47,222 nucleotides of DNA from Heyndrickxia shackletonii (GTDB lineage: Bacteria; Bacillota; Bacilli; Bacillales; Bacillaceae_C): positions 205,029-252,250 of the forward strand of contig NZ_LJJC01000004.1 in the NCBI RefSeq assembly GCF_001420715.1, in the 5' to 3' direction. A program made the translations under genes and the position numbers. The notes below the pieces were generated by a model, which was given only the letters and a program-made list of their open reading frames with translations, was not told the DNA's origin and did no database searches. This document shows, one piece after another, positions 39,763 to 47,222 of the stretch. The number at the start of each line of letters is the position of its first letter. Within the stretch, counting starts at the first letter, position 1.

Positions 39763-39930
39763 GTTATTCGCCTACCCACTCTAAAAATTTTCTTCCTAAC
39801 TGTAACATTAAATTGAAGAGCATACAAAATACTAACAACATTTAACTTAAAGAAATATTTTAATTAACTAGGAAAACGATCATCTAGTAATAACGCTAGA
39901 AAGGAAAAGTTGAGCATTCCCATTTTTACA

Positions 39931-40110
39931 AGGACACAGGATACGCTATTCTCTAAAAAAACCTTATTTTCATCATATTAGAGGACACAAATTCCGTTAT
40001 AATATGAAATTCATTCGAAAATAGCCGTCATTTGCCATTATAACGGAACGAGTGTCCGATAAACTTCTGAAATCGCCCCTTTTGTCACAGATAACGGAAT
40101 CTCTGTCCTA
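39931..40110. repeat. Four-motif dispersed repeat, copy 3
   Basis: Motif copies at 39931 (+, degenerate), 39981 (+), 40040 (-) and 40091 (-), for example GAGGACACAAATTCCGTTAT and ATAACGGAATCTCTGTCC. TTTTGTCACA again precedes the fourth motif. Located between the SET gene and the MMPL gene in a gap of nearly 500 bp that holds no gene. Confidence 0.88.
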
Positions 40111-40189
40111 TAGGAGATTGTTCGCACCCGAACCTGCATCCAACAAATTTTTTATACCCCAAGCCACTGTCCACCAATTGTAATCTCTT

Positions 40190-40222
40190 GTTCATCTATC
40201 GTTCATATTCCTTTTTTACAAT
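40190..40222 (+). promoter_or_regulatory. GTTCAT direct-repeat operator and promoter of the MMPL gene
   Basis: GTTCATCTATCGTTCATATT (40190-40209) has two GTTCAT boxes 11 bp apart. A -10 box TACAAT follows at 40217-40222. The same sequence with two changes recurs at 42449, upstream of the next gene. Confidence 0.62.
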
Positions 40223-40255
40223 CTCCATATAGATGGATGAACAGGAGGATTGAAC

Positions 40256-42442
40256 ATGAAAAAAATCGCTCATTTCATTAGCAGTTCTAAAGGAGCTAAA
40301 ACGATTCTTATTGGCTGGTTAGCGGTCATTATCTTATTAAGTATTGTGGCGCCAAGTGCAAAGCAATATTCCATCAGCAGTGGAGAAGGCAGTATTCATG
40401 AAAACACTCCATCTGCAGAGGCTGCTAAAATTATGGATAAATATTTTCCAACGAAGGATGGGTTAACAGCACTGCTTGTTTTTTATGATAAAAACAAAAT
40501 ATCTGAACAAGATCGTGCAAAAATCACGGAACTCAGCAAATGGCTGTCGTCCAACGAGAAACCGAAAAATGTATCCGGTGCATTGCCATTTCATCAATTG
40601 CCAAAAGAAGTTCAGGATAAAATGTTTTCCAAAGATAATACTACACTCATTTTAAATATAGCGTTAAAGAAAGAATTAGATTCAGACCAAATCTACGACA
40701 CGATTCAAAAAATCAAAAATCATGCGAGTAAAACTGATCTTGGGAACATGAAGCTGGAAATCACAGGTCCGGCGGGAATTTCATCCGATACGATTGCATT
40801 GTTTAAAAATGCTGATTTAGTTCTAATGTTTGCAACCGTTGGATTAATCTTGGTTATTTTAATGATTATTTATCGGTCGCCATTACTTGCGATTATTCCA
40901 TTAATTATTGCAGGATTGGTGTATCAAGTTGTTGACCGGATTTTAGGTTTGGCTGCAAAGTATGATTGGTTTTCTGTTGATAAACAAGCACTTTCGATTA
41001 TGATGATCTTACTTTTTGCCGTTTTAACCGACTATTGCTTGTTTATTCTTGCAAGATATCGCGAGGAGCTTAAGAAAAATGAGTCCAAATACGAGGCCAT
41101 GAAAAAAGCGTTCACACAAGTCATGGAGCCGATTTTATTCAGCGGCGGTACTGTGCTTGTTGCGATGCTGGTCTTATTTTTTGCGAATTTCAAAGCCTAT
41201 CATTATTTTGCACCAGTTTTTTCGGTGGCAATGGTGGTTATTTTGCTAGGCGGAGTGACACTGATACCTGCCATCTTCGCATTGGTTGGCAGAAAAGCAT
41301 TTTGGCCATTCATCCCAAAAATAGAAGAAAAGGAAACAAAGAAGCATCCAGGATTTTGGTCAAGGGTAGGAAAGTTTATCACCAGAAAGCCAGGGATTAC
41401 GGCAGGAGTTCTATTACTGTTGCTAGTTTTATCATCCCTTAATGTAGGATCCATGAAATATTCGTTTAATATTATGAAATCATTTCCGAATGATATTTCA
41501 TCCAGACAAGGATTTGAGATTTTGGAAGGGCACTTCCCACAAGGGCAATTAGCGCCGGTCTCCGTGATTTTAAAATCAGAAAAAGAGATAGTGCTGGATT
41601 CTACTTTTGCCGAAAAAATCAACGCTTTGAAAAAAGCATTAAAAGCCCAAGGTGGAGTCGGTGATATTTCTCCAGAAGTCGTTCCGGGCATGTCATCAAA
41701 CAATTTTTTATCAGAAAATAAACATGCCGTAAAACTGCAATTGATTTTAAATGATAATCCTTATGACCAATCATCATTAAAGGCATTAAATAAACTGCGG
41801 GAAAATAGCGAGTCTATGCTGAAGGATAGCGGCTTCAATACAAAAGAATTTTCCATCCATTATGCTGGGCAAACAGCTCAACAATTGGATGTGAAAAATC
41901 TAAACATGCGCGATACTATTTTAACTTTCACTTTAATAGCTGTATTTATTACCATTATGCTTGCTTTTCAATCAAGATCGATCTTAATGGCCTTTACGAT
42001 GATTGGAACGATGCTGTTGTCTTATACAGCTACCCTTGGAATTGGCTGGATGGTGTTTCATTATATTTTAGGATATGACGCTATTAGTTATCGTCTGCCG
42101 GTGTATACCTTCGTGTTCCTCGTTGCTTTGGGTGTTGATTACAATATCATGGTGGTCTCGAGAATTAGGGAGGAAGCGAAGCACTATGAGTGGAAGGAAG
42201 CGGTTGCTCGTGGCGTTTCCCTTACCGGAGGAGTTATTTCATCAGCAGGAATCATATTAGCGGCTACATTCTGTGTGTTAATGACGCAACCATTGCAGGA
42301 GCTCTTCCTATTCGGAATGACTATGGGAATAGGTGTGTTAATGGACACTTTCCTTGTCCGCGGCATGCTATTACCAGCGATATTAACTTTTTTCAAGACG
42401 AAACAATCGAAGCATGTAATGTCAAACCAATTGAAAATGTAA
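40256..42442 (+). CDS. MMPL-family RND-type transporter
   Basis: A 728-residue MMPL transporter in the style of B. subtilis YdfJ. Two similar halves each have one helix, a large extracytoplasmic domain and five more helices (first set about 170-350; second from about 370, ending about 715). The conserved acidic/Tyr segment in helix 4 of each half is LTDYCLFILARYREE and GVDYNIMVVSRIREE. Such proteins export lipids, antibiotics or fatty acids using the proton gradient. ATG 40256 follows AGGAGG; an in-frame TTG at 40250 is rejected because it lies only 4 nt after it. Confidence 0.92.
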   Translation: MKKIAHFISSSKGAKTILIGWLAVIILLSIVAPSAKQYSISSGEGSIHENTPSAEAAKIMDKYFPTKDGLTALLVFYDKNKISEQDRAKITELSKWLSSNEKPKNVSGALPFHQLPKEVQDKMFSKDNTTLILNIALKKELDSDQIYDTIQKIKNHASKTDLGNMKLEITGPAGISSDTIALFKNADLVLMFATVGLILVILMIIYRSPLLAIIPLIIAGLVYQVVDRILGLAAKYDWFSVDKQALSIMMILLFAVLTDYCLFILARYREELKKNESKYEAMKKAFTQVMEPILFSGGTVLVAMLVLFFANFKAYHYFAPVFSVAMVVILLGGVTLIPAIFALVGRKAFWPFIPKIEEKETKKHPGFWSRVGKFITRKPGITAGVLLLLLVLSSLNVGSMKYSFNIMKSFPNDISSRQGFEILEGHFPQGQLAPVSVILKSEKEIVLDSTFAEKINALKKALKAQGGVGDISPEVVPGMSSNNFLSENKHAVKLQLILNDNPYDQSSLKALNKLRENSESMLKDSGFNTKEFSIHYAGQTAQQLDVKNLNMRDTILTFTLIAVFITIMLAFQSRSILMAFTMIGTMLLSYTATLGIGWMVFHYILGYDAISYRLPVYTFVFLVALGVDYNIMVVSRIREEAKHYEWKEAVARGVSLTGGVISSAGIILAATFCVLMTQPLQELFLFGMTMGIGVLMDTFLVRGMLLPAILTFFKTKQSKHVMSNQLKM

Positions 42443-42448
42443 CGTTAT

Positions 42449-42468
42449 GTTCATCTGTTGTTCATATT
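42449..42468 (+). promoter_or_regulatory. Second GTTCAT direct-repeat site
   Basis: GTTCATCTGTTGTTCATATT, 18 of 20 identical to the site at 40190 and again with an 11-bp step. It lies 73 nt upstream of the membrane protein gene at 42541, with TATATT following at 42472. Confidence 0.6.
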
Positions 42469-42540
42469 ACTTATATATTCTGTTTTTGGGTCGATTTTGG
42501 ATCGGCCCTGAAATTTTATTCAAATAGGGGAGGATACGAA

Positions 42541-42999
42541 ATGTTTACAACAATGTTATTTTTCCACTTAACAGGTTTATCGATTTGGCTCGGATCTTTA
42601 TTGTCTCTTGCCATTATTACTTCCGTACTAAAAAAACAAGCCGGTTCAAAGGATATCCAGAATTTATTGCGAAAAATACCTGGCTTATTCAGCAGATGGC
42701 TTCATCCGAGCAGTTTTATCGTACTAATAAGCGGTGTCTTTATGATTATCAGCATGAATATTTCCGAATCACAAAAGCCACTATGGCTGCACTTTATGGA
42801 AAAGGGCGGATTACTCATCATTCTTTTGTCCATTATTGTGTTAAGTATTGTTAGCAGCAAAAAAATCAAGAAACCATTAAAAGCTGCAAATGTGGATGTA
42901 GCAGTTGTTCAAAGAGGATTATCTACTTATCTTGTGTGGCTTACAATTTTTATCATCTTAATCTTATCTATTATTTTCATGGTTAGTTTTAAGTTTTAA
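42541..42999 (+). CDS. Four-helix integral membrane protein
   Basis: A 152-residue protein with four predicted helices (FFHLTGLSIWLGSLLSLAII, PSSFIVLISGVFMIISM, GGLLIILLSIIVLSIVSS, LVWLTIFIILILSIIFMV). The layout resembles DUF2269/CopD-like proteins. GGGGAGGA precedes ATG 42541; the longer frame starting at 42190 runs antisense-free inside the MMPL gene and is rejected. The shared GTTCAT site suggests co-regulation with the exporter. Confidence 0.82.
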   Translation: MFTTMLFFHLTGLSIWLGSLLSLAIITSVLKKQAGSKDIQNLLRKIPGLFSRWLHPSSFIVLISGVFMIISMNISESQKPLWLHFMEKGGLLIILLSIIVLSIVSSKKIKKPLKAANVDVAVVQRGLSTYLVWLTIFIILILSIIFMVSFKF

Positions 43000-43008
43000 T
43001 ATATTATC

Positions 43009-43046
43009 CAGGCATGGGGAAAGCACACTCCATGCCTGAATTTATT
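43009..43046 (+). terminator. Intrinsic terminator
   Basis: CAGGCATGG and CCATGCCTG flank a 12-nt loop, with AATTTATTTT after it. Confidence 0.85.
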
Positions 43047-43236
43047 TTGTATAAAACAATCTGGGATATCGTAGGCAAATTAAAACCGCATAGATTACCT
43101 TAATCAAGAAATTTCCTCTTATTTAATTCTTCTATTTTAGTATACCCGCTATCCTCTTTCGATTAATAACAAGGACATTTTAAATAGTTGGCGAATAATT
43201 TAAAAGCAACTACTTGTACCAAAGGAGATTACAAAG

Positions 43237-43665
43237 ATGACGAAGCTATATTTTCATACTAATTCGAGTCAGGAAGACGCTTCCTACATTCGACAAAGAC
43301 TATCAGAATATAATATGCAATACCTTTCAGACAGAGAAATAGCATTTAATAATGAGGATATTAGCATTACCGTTAAGGATGAAGAAGGAAATATAATAGG
43401 AGGTATTACGGGAAACACGAAACTTCACTGTCTATTTATTCAATTCTTATGGGTGGATGAAAGGCTAAGAGGTCAAGCCATTGGGGCAAAGCTATTAAAA
43501 AAAGCAGAGGAAGTTGCTAGTGAAAAGGGCTGCAAGATGGTAAGAGTGGATACTTTTAGTTTCCAGGCACCCGAATTTTATAAAAAACAGGGTTATGAAG
43601 TATATGGTACGGTGGAAGACTTTCCTGAAGGATATACACATTATTTGTTCTTGAAAAGAATTTAA
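43237..43665 (+). CDS. GNAT N-acetyltransferase
   Basis: A 142-residue GNAT protein: FIQFLWVDERLRGQAIGAKLLKKAEEVA is motif A (RGQAIG loop), APEFYKKQGYEVYGTVEDFPEGYTHYLFLKR is the conserved end, typical of B. subtilis-type acetyltransferases of unknown substrate. AAAGGAG precedes the ATG. Monocistronic. Confidence 0.9.
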   Translation: MTKLYFHTNSSQEDASYIRQRLSEYNMQYLSDREIAFNNEDISITVKDEEGNIIGGITGNTKLHCLFIQFLWVDERLRGQAIGAKLLKKAEEVASEKGCKMVRVDTFSFQAPEFYKKQGYEVYGTVEDFPEGYTHYLFLKRI

Positions 43666-43744
43666 AAGATGAATAATATCTGACCATTGGCTTTGATAGA
43701 GAAATAGAATCGGGGTTGCAATTATGAAAATGTTGGCCTTATGG

Positions 43745-43824
43745 ATGCTTATAAAGGACAACTCAACTCCGATTTTATAAGGATTTTGAATGCTCATAAA
43801 AGACATCTCCACCACCCGGGTTTT
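43745..43824 (+). repeat. Degenerate tandem pair of a roughly 35-bp sequence
   Basis: ATGCTTATAAAGGACAACTC (43745) and ATGCTCATAAAAGACATCTC (43790) begin two diverged copies, each ending in a T-run (GATTTT, GGGTTTT). No gene is seen in 43666-43880. Confidence 0.45.
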
Positions 43825-43880
43825 ACTCGTCATTGGCCTAACAAAGTTTATAAAATATAAAAGCTTAGGTAGCTCGTATG

Positions 43881-43908
43881 AAAAAGGCTGGCAGAACCCG
43901 CTGCCAGC
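43881..43908 (-). terminator. Terminator of the KinB-like gene
   Basis: GCTGGCAG and CTGCCAGC flank a 6-nt loop; read on the minus strand CCTTTTTC follows. Confidence 0.88.
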
Positions 43909-43925
43909 GTCAGAAGAAAACAACC

Positions 43926-45188
43926 TTATGATTTTAAGAATCTCGGGAACGTCAAATAAATAATCGTTCCTACGCCTTTTGTGCTGCTAACGTTAATTCT
44001 TCCGCCCATTTCCTCTGTAATTTGTCTGCATACCATTAAGCCAAGTCCCGTACCCTTTTCTTTTGTAGAATAAAAGGGCAGCCCAAATCGGTCGATTGTT
44101 TCTTGACTCATCCCTTCTCCGTTATCCGCAATCGAAATCTGGACATTTTTTTGAGTGAGTTGTACCTGAATCGTAATCACGCCATTTCCGCCAGATGCTT
44201 CAATTCCGTTTTTGATGAGATTAATAAATAGCTGCTGTACCCGAGTGGTATTTCCTTTAACAAGGACAGGTAATTTATGTTGAAAATCGATTTTTACATT
44301 ATTAAGTGTTGCAAACGAGGATAAAGACCTGATTGCATTCTTTATTTCAATGGTTACATCTAATGGAATATCTTTTTCAGAAGAATGATTTTTCCCTAGC
44401 GCAAGATAATCGGCTATAATGGCATTTGCACGATCCACTTCTTCGATGCAAATTTTAATGTATTCTTTTTCCGATAGGGATATTCTGCTTGAAGATTGCA
44501 ATATTTGCATAAACCCACGAATACTTGTCATAGGGTTGCGGATTTCATGAGCAACACTTGCTGCCAGCTGTCCAATGACATTAAATTGCTCCGCATGTTG
44601 AATTTCGTTAAATAAATCTATTTTTTCAATATGTAACTCCATTAAGTAAATGACGATCCAAACTAGAATCACGTTTTCTAAAACATATAAAGTGTAAATA
44701 ATAAATTTGTTAAAAGTCATACCTTCCGATAGGAAGATAGAGCCTAGAATGGGAATAAGGGCAGAAGAAACTCCAATGAATAAAATGGAAAAGGACAGTT
44801 TTTTCTTTAATGAAAAAGTAGAAAACTTGTTTTTATATTTAAAGAGAATGATGCTGGCAATTAATAAAATAATAAAACTTGGATACATGCCCATTCCGCC
44901 ATGAATAATACGAATAAGGACATAAAATAGGGTAACCGCCACGCCGGTTATATTTCCTCCGTATATAAATGCCAAATACCAAGGAACAAGCCTTAAATCA
45001 AGTAATCTTCCATTATTGATTTGAATCGCAAATGAAAGCGACAACGTAATAGCAATACCGCACGTAACTCCGAACATGACTCTATGTTTTATATCACTTA
45101 TCTTTTCTTTTACAAGCACCAAATAGATAATAAATGGAAAAAGAACCATTAGTACTTGCAGTAAGATGTTCTGGTAGTGAAAATCCAT
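43926..45188 (-). CDS. Sporulation-type sensor histidine kinase (KinB-like)
   Basis: A 420-residue orphan kinase. Six membrane helices occupy residues 1-190 with the 5TM-5TMR (LytS-YhcK) motif VPWYLAFIYGGNITG. The HisKA domain has H214 in ASVAHEIRNPMTSIRGFMQIL, and HATPase_c follows (INLIKNGIEASGG, ADNGEGM, STKEKGTGLGLMVCRQITEEMGGRI). The architecture and HEIRNPMT box match KinB and related phosphorelay kinases that phosphorylate Spo0F. No response regulator adjoins it. It is divergent from the amino-acid permease. Confidence 0.9.
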   Translation of the reverse strand: MDFHYQNILLQVLMVLFPFIIYLVLVKEKISDIKHRVMFGVTCGIAITLSLSFAIQINNGRLLDLRLVPWYLAFIYGGNITGVAVTLFYVLIRIIHGGMGMYPSFIILLIASIILFKYKNKFSTFSLKKKLSFSILFIGVSSALIPILGSIFLSEGMTFNKFIIYTLYVLENVILVWIVIYLMELHIEKIDLFNEIQHAEQFNVIGQLAASVAHEIRNPMTSIRGFMQILQSSSRISLSEKEYIKICIEEVDRANAIIADYLALGKNHSSEKDIPLDVTIEIKNAIRSLSSFATLNNVKIDFQHKLPVLVKGNTTRVQQLFINLIKNGIEASGGNGVITIQVQLTQKNVQISIADNGEGMSQETIDRFGLPFYSTKEKGTGLGLMVCRQITEEMGGRINVSSTKGVGTIIYLTFPRFLKS

Positions 45189-45289
45189 GTTCTGTTCTCC
45201 TTAATCGACAATAACATACATAATTCTTAATTCTATATCTCGCTAGAAAACTCCTCTTAAATTTTTTATCAACCTTTATAATAATTTAA

Positions 45290-45348
45290 ATAGGTATTTT
45301 GTACCTATAAAAAGGACATTTGTGTTTTTTTATCGAAAAATGTATAAT
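45290..45348 (+). promoter_or_regulatory. Inverted repeat and -10 box upstream of the permease
   Basis: ATAGGTA (45290-45296) and TACCTAT (45302-45308) flank 5 nt. A TATAAT lies at 45343-45348, with TTGTGT 17 bp before it. It may be an operator in the kinase/permease divergent region. Confidence 0.45.
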
Positions 45349-45431
45349 AATGAACAATTCTAAAAATATTTTTCTGAAAAGCTAGACTATTGCACAAATG
45401 TACAAGAATTATTAGGTGAGATGGTGATGAA

Positions 45432-46793
45432 ATGACACAGTTGTCGAAGGAAAGAAATTTAGAAAGAGGACTGAAGAACAGACATATTCAATTAATTGCA
45501 ATTGGCGGGGCAATAGGAACCGGATTGTTCCTTGGGGCAGGAAAATCAATCCATCTTGCCGGTCCTTCCATCATGCTTGTTTATTTAATTATTGGTGCCT
45601 TTCTATTTTTTGTCATGCGTGCCTTAGGAGAATTATTATTATATAAATCTACTACAGGCTCTTTTACGGAATTTGCAGAAACATTTATAGGACCGTGGGC
45701 TGGTTTTATTACAGGCTGGACGTATTGGTTCTGCTGGATCGTGACAGGAATTGCGGAGATCACAGCTGTCGGAATGTATGTGAAATTTTGGGTGCCAAGT
45801 ATTCCGCAATGGATACCTGCGCTAATATGCGTTCTTGTATTACTTCTTATTAATCTAGCGACAGTGAAGGCTTTTGGTGAAATTGAATTTTGGTTTGCTT
45901 TAATTAAAGTTATTGCGATTGTAGCTTTGATCGTCATTGGTTTTGTCCTAGTCTTTATGGGCTTTGAAAGTCACGAAACAAAAGCCTCCTTTGCGAATCT
46001 TTGGAATCATGGCGGATTTTTCCCGAATGGATCCTCTGGATTTCTGCTGGCCTTTCAAATGGCTGTCTTCTCCTTTGTTGGTATTGAGCTTGTAGGGGTT
46101 ACAGCGGGTGAAGCAGAGAATCCGGAGAAAACACTCCCGAAAGCGATAAATAGTATTCCAATTCGGATTTTAATCTTTTATATAGGTGCCTTGTTCATGA
46201 TTATGTCGATTTATCCTTGGAATGGGGTAGATCCTGCCAGCAGTCCATTTGTAAAGGTGTTCTCTTTAATTGGGATACCTGCAGCAGCTGGAATCATAAA
46301 CTTTGTCGTACTAACTTCTGCGGCATCTTCATGTAATAGCGGTATTTTTAGTACAAGCCGTATGCTTTATACTCTTGCCAATGAAGGAAAAGCGCCAAAA
46401 ATGCTAAAACATTTAAATGAGCGGAATGTACCTGCACCGGCATTAATTGGATCGACATTGGTATTATTAGTAGGGGTATTGCTAAATTATCTATTGCCGG
46501 ATAAAGTCTTTACATTAGTGACGAGTATTTCAACGATTTGTTTTATTTGGGTATGGGGAGTCATTATCGTGTCCCATTTGCGTTATCGCAAATTAATGCC
46601 GGATAATGCAAAAGAAAATCCTTTTAAAATGCCATTGGCACCTTTTTCAAACTGGATTGTACTAGCATTCTTTGTTTTCGTACTCGTTTTACTTGGCTTT
46701 GCCGCTGATACAAGAGTGGCGTTATTTGTTACACCGGTTTGGTTTATCCTTCTTTTAATCGGGTACTATTTTATGAAACTAGCAAAAAAATAA
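45432..46793 (+). CDS. Amino-acid permease, D-serine/D-alanine/glycine-type
   Basis: A 453-residue amino acid-polyamine-organocation permease with 12 helices. The consensus start is NLERGLKNRHIQLIAIGGAIGTGLFLGAGKSIHLAGPS, and FVGIELVGVTAGEAENPEKTLPKAI is the conserved helix-6 loop. Close relatives are YtnA, AapA and CycA, proton symporters of small neutral amino acids including D-alanine. GGTGAGATGG lies upstream of the ATG. The IS element at 46814 follows directly, with no separate terminator visible. Confidence 0.92.
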   Translation: MTQLSKERNLERGLKNRHIQLIAIGGAIGTGLFLGAGKSIHLAGPSIMLVYLIIGAFLFFVMRALGELLLYKSTTGSFTEFAETFIGPWAGFITGWTYWFCWIVTGIAEITAVGMYVKFWVPSIPQWIPALICVLVLLLINLATVKAFGEIEFWFALIKVIAIVALIVIGFVLVFMGFESHETKASFANLWNHGGFFPNGSSGFLLAFQMAVFSFVGIELVGVTAGEAENPEKTLPKAINSIPIRILIFYIGALFMIMSIYPWNGVDPASSPFVKVFSLIGIPAAAGIINFVVLTSAASSCNSGIFSTSRMLYTLANEGKAPKMLKHLNERNVPAPALIGSTLVLLVGVLLNYLLPDKVFTLVTSISTICFIWVWGVIIVSHLRYRKLMPDNAKENPFKMPLAPFSNWIVLAFFVFVLVLLGFAADTRVALFVTPVWFILLLIGYYFMKLAKK

Positions 46794-46828
46794 TAGTGTA
46801 TATGAAAACCGTCTGTTAACGGTACCGA

Positions 46829-46866
46829 CCCCCGAAAGTTAGAGTAATAAATCTAACTTTCGGGGG
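46829..46866 (+). other. Hairpin at the IS left end
   Basis: CCCCCGAAAGTTAGA and TCTAACTTTCGGGGG flank GTAATAAA, perfectly paired, just before the transposase start at 46874. It could block read-through transcription from the permease gene into the transposase. Confidence 0.85.
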
Positions 46867-46873
46867 TGTTTTT

Positions 46874-47222
46874 ATGGCAAAATATAGTGAAGAATTCAAA
46901 AAAAGGCTTGTCACCGAGTATTTAGAGGGCAATATTGGGTATGGATCATTGGCAAAAAAATATAATATGGGCAGCCAGACCTCAATACGTGAATGGGTGA
47001 ATGTATATAAGTCTCAAGGGATGGATGGGTTAAATCGTAGGAAAACGAAAAAGGAGTATTCTGTTCAATTTAAAATGGATACGATACAATTTATGTTAAA
47101 CACAGGTGCTTCTTATTTAGAAACTGCTGTTCATTTTAATTTGAACAACCCTTCCTTGATTATTCGCTGGACGAAAGAATTTTATGAACAAGGAGTAGAA
47201 GGCCTGATTCCAAAACCAAAGG
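46874..47222 (+). CDS. IS3-family transposase OrfA (partial, runs off the window)
   Basis: 116 complete codons are visible. Two HTH units repeat: EEFKKRLVTEYLEGNIGYGSLAKKYNMGSQTSIREWV and QFKMDTIQFMLNTGASYLETAVHFNLNNPSLIIRWTKEF, with linkers YKSQGMDGL and EQGVEGLIPKPK. This double HTH layout is typical of IS3-family OrfA (IS150-type group), which binds the ends and is joined by frameshift to OrfB. It follows the hairpin directly; the site GGGGGTG serves as ribosome binding site. Confidence 0.88.
   Translation, partial: MAKYSEEFKKRLVTEYLEGNIGYGSLAKKYNMGSQTSIREWVNVYKSQGMDGLNRRKTKKEYSVQFKMDTIQFMLNTGASYLETAVHFNLNNPSLIIRWTKEFYEQGVEGLIPKPK

Larger units (their letters stand above)
46814..47222 (+). 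mobile_element. Left end of an IS3-type insertion sequence (truncated by the window)
   Basis: Possible terminal sequence TGTTAACGGTACC starts at 46814, followed by a strong 15-bp hairpin (46829-46843 with 46852-46866). The transposase OrfA then begins. The right end and the catalytic OrfB lie outside the window. Confidence 0.75.

Noticed and set aside
41203-41703. 166-codon frame antisense to the MMPL gene
   Set aside because: It lies within the clear MMPL coding frame and shows no recognisable domain.
42190-42540. N-terminal extension of the four-helix membrane protein
   Set aside because: The extension lies inside the MMPL gene in another frame; a good ribosome binding site stands before ATG 42541.
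43495-43923. 142-codon minus-strand frame downstream of the kinase
   Set aside because: It overlaps the GNAT gene antisense and the kinase terminator, and has no ribosome binding site.
46204-46209. Further ECF42 -35 box (TGTCGA)
   Set aside because: It lies inside the permease coding sequence and is not followed by CGTYGT at 17 nt.

Overview
The window looks like chromosomal DNA of an AT-rich endospore-forming Firmicute of the Bacillaceae. The evidence is low GC content, strong GGAGG ribosome binding sites, a sigV-rsiV-oatA block arranged as in Bacillus subtilis, an LnrLMN-like antibiotic exporter, a KinB-like kinase and a DUF2278 protein. I cannot name the species. There are no rRNA or tRNA genes, prophage modules or CRISPR array. 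It reads as accessory chromosome rich in one-component regulators, exporters, small stress enzymes and dispersed repeats.

Layout. 1-660: a 52-bp tandem repeat array that runs off the left edge, followed by a secreted PNGase A-like amidase (771-2462). 2600-6400: two decayed small membrane genes, a DJ-1/PfpI protein, an AHSA1-ArsR pair under tandem palindromic operators, a DUF2278 protein and a DinB-like protein. 6531-10331 (minus): sigV-rsiV-oatA, a lysozyme-response system with an ECF promoter. 10592-16754: a NarL-type two-component system, a class I amidotransferase-like hydrolase and a three-gene ABC-2 exporter. 17184-21069: an ECF42 sigma factor locus with three matching promoters (TGTCGA-N17-CGTYGT), driving an alpha/beta hydrolase, a DGPF protein plus sigma factor, and a second DGPF protein plus a DUF1801 protein.

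21084-31264: a TipAS-type MerR regulator, a HAD/HD pair divergent from a YeiL-like Crp regulator, hydrolases, a frameshifted SRPBCC gene coupled to a zinc peptidase-like gene, a dehydratase, and an MFS exporter divergent from an HTH-TPR regulator. 31429-36585: an XRE regulator with two small membrane proteins, a DUF5937/ArsR-like regulator with its MFS exporter, and a NAT-like cysteine protein overlapping a GNAT gene. 36675-43665: acetyltransferases, a VOC protein, a zinc-ribbon protein, a SET protein, and an MMPL exporter plus membrane protein sharing a GTTCAT direct-repeat site. 43926-46793: a KinB-like kinase and a D-amino-acid/glycine permease. 46814 to the end: the left end of an IS3-type insertion sequence.

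Three repeat families give the region its texture: the 52-bp helically phased palindrome array (1-660); three elements of about 185 bp, each carrying four copies of a GGACAC...TCCGTTAT motif in ++-- orientation (12361, 33752, 39931); and a structured 184-bp repeat (20026) with two deletion derivatives (10417, 13484). The most notable functional finding is the compact, self-contained ECF42 regulon; the most unexplained sequence is the 52-bp array.
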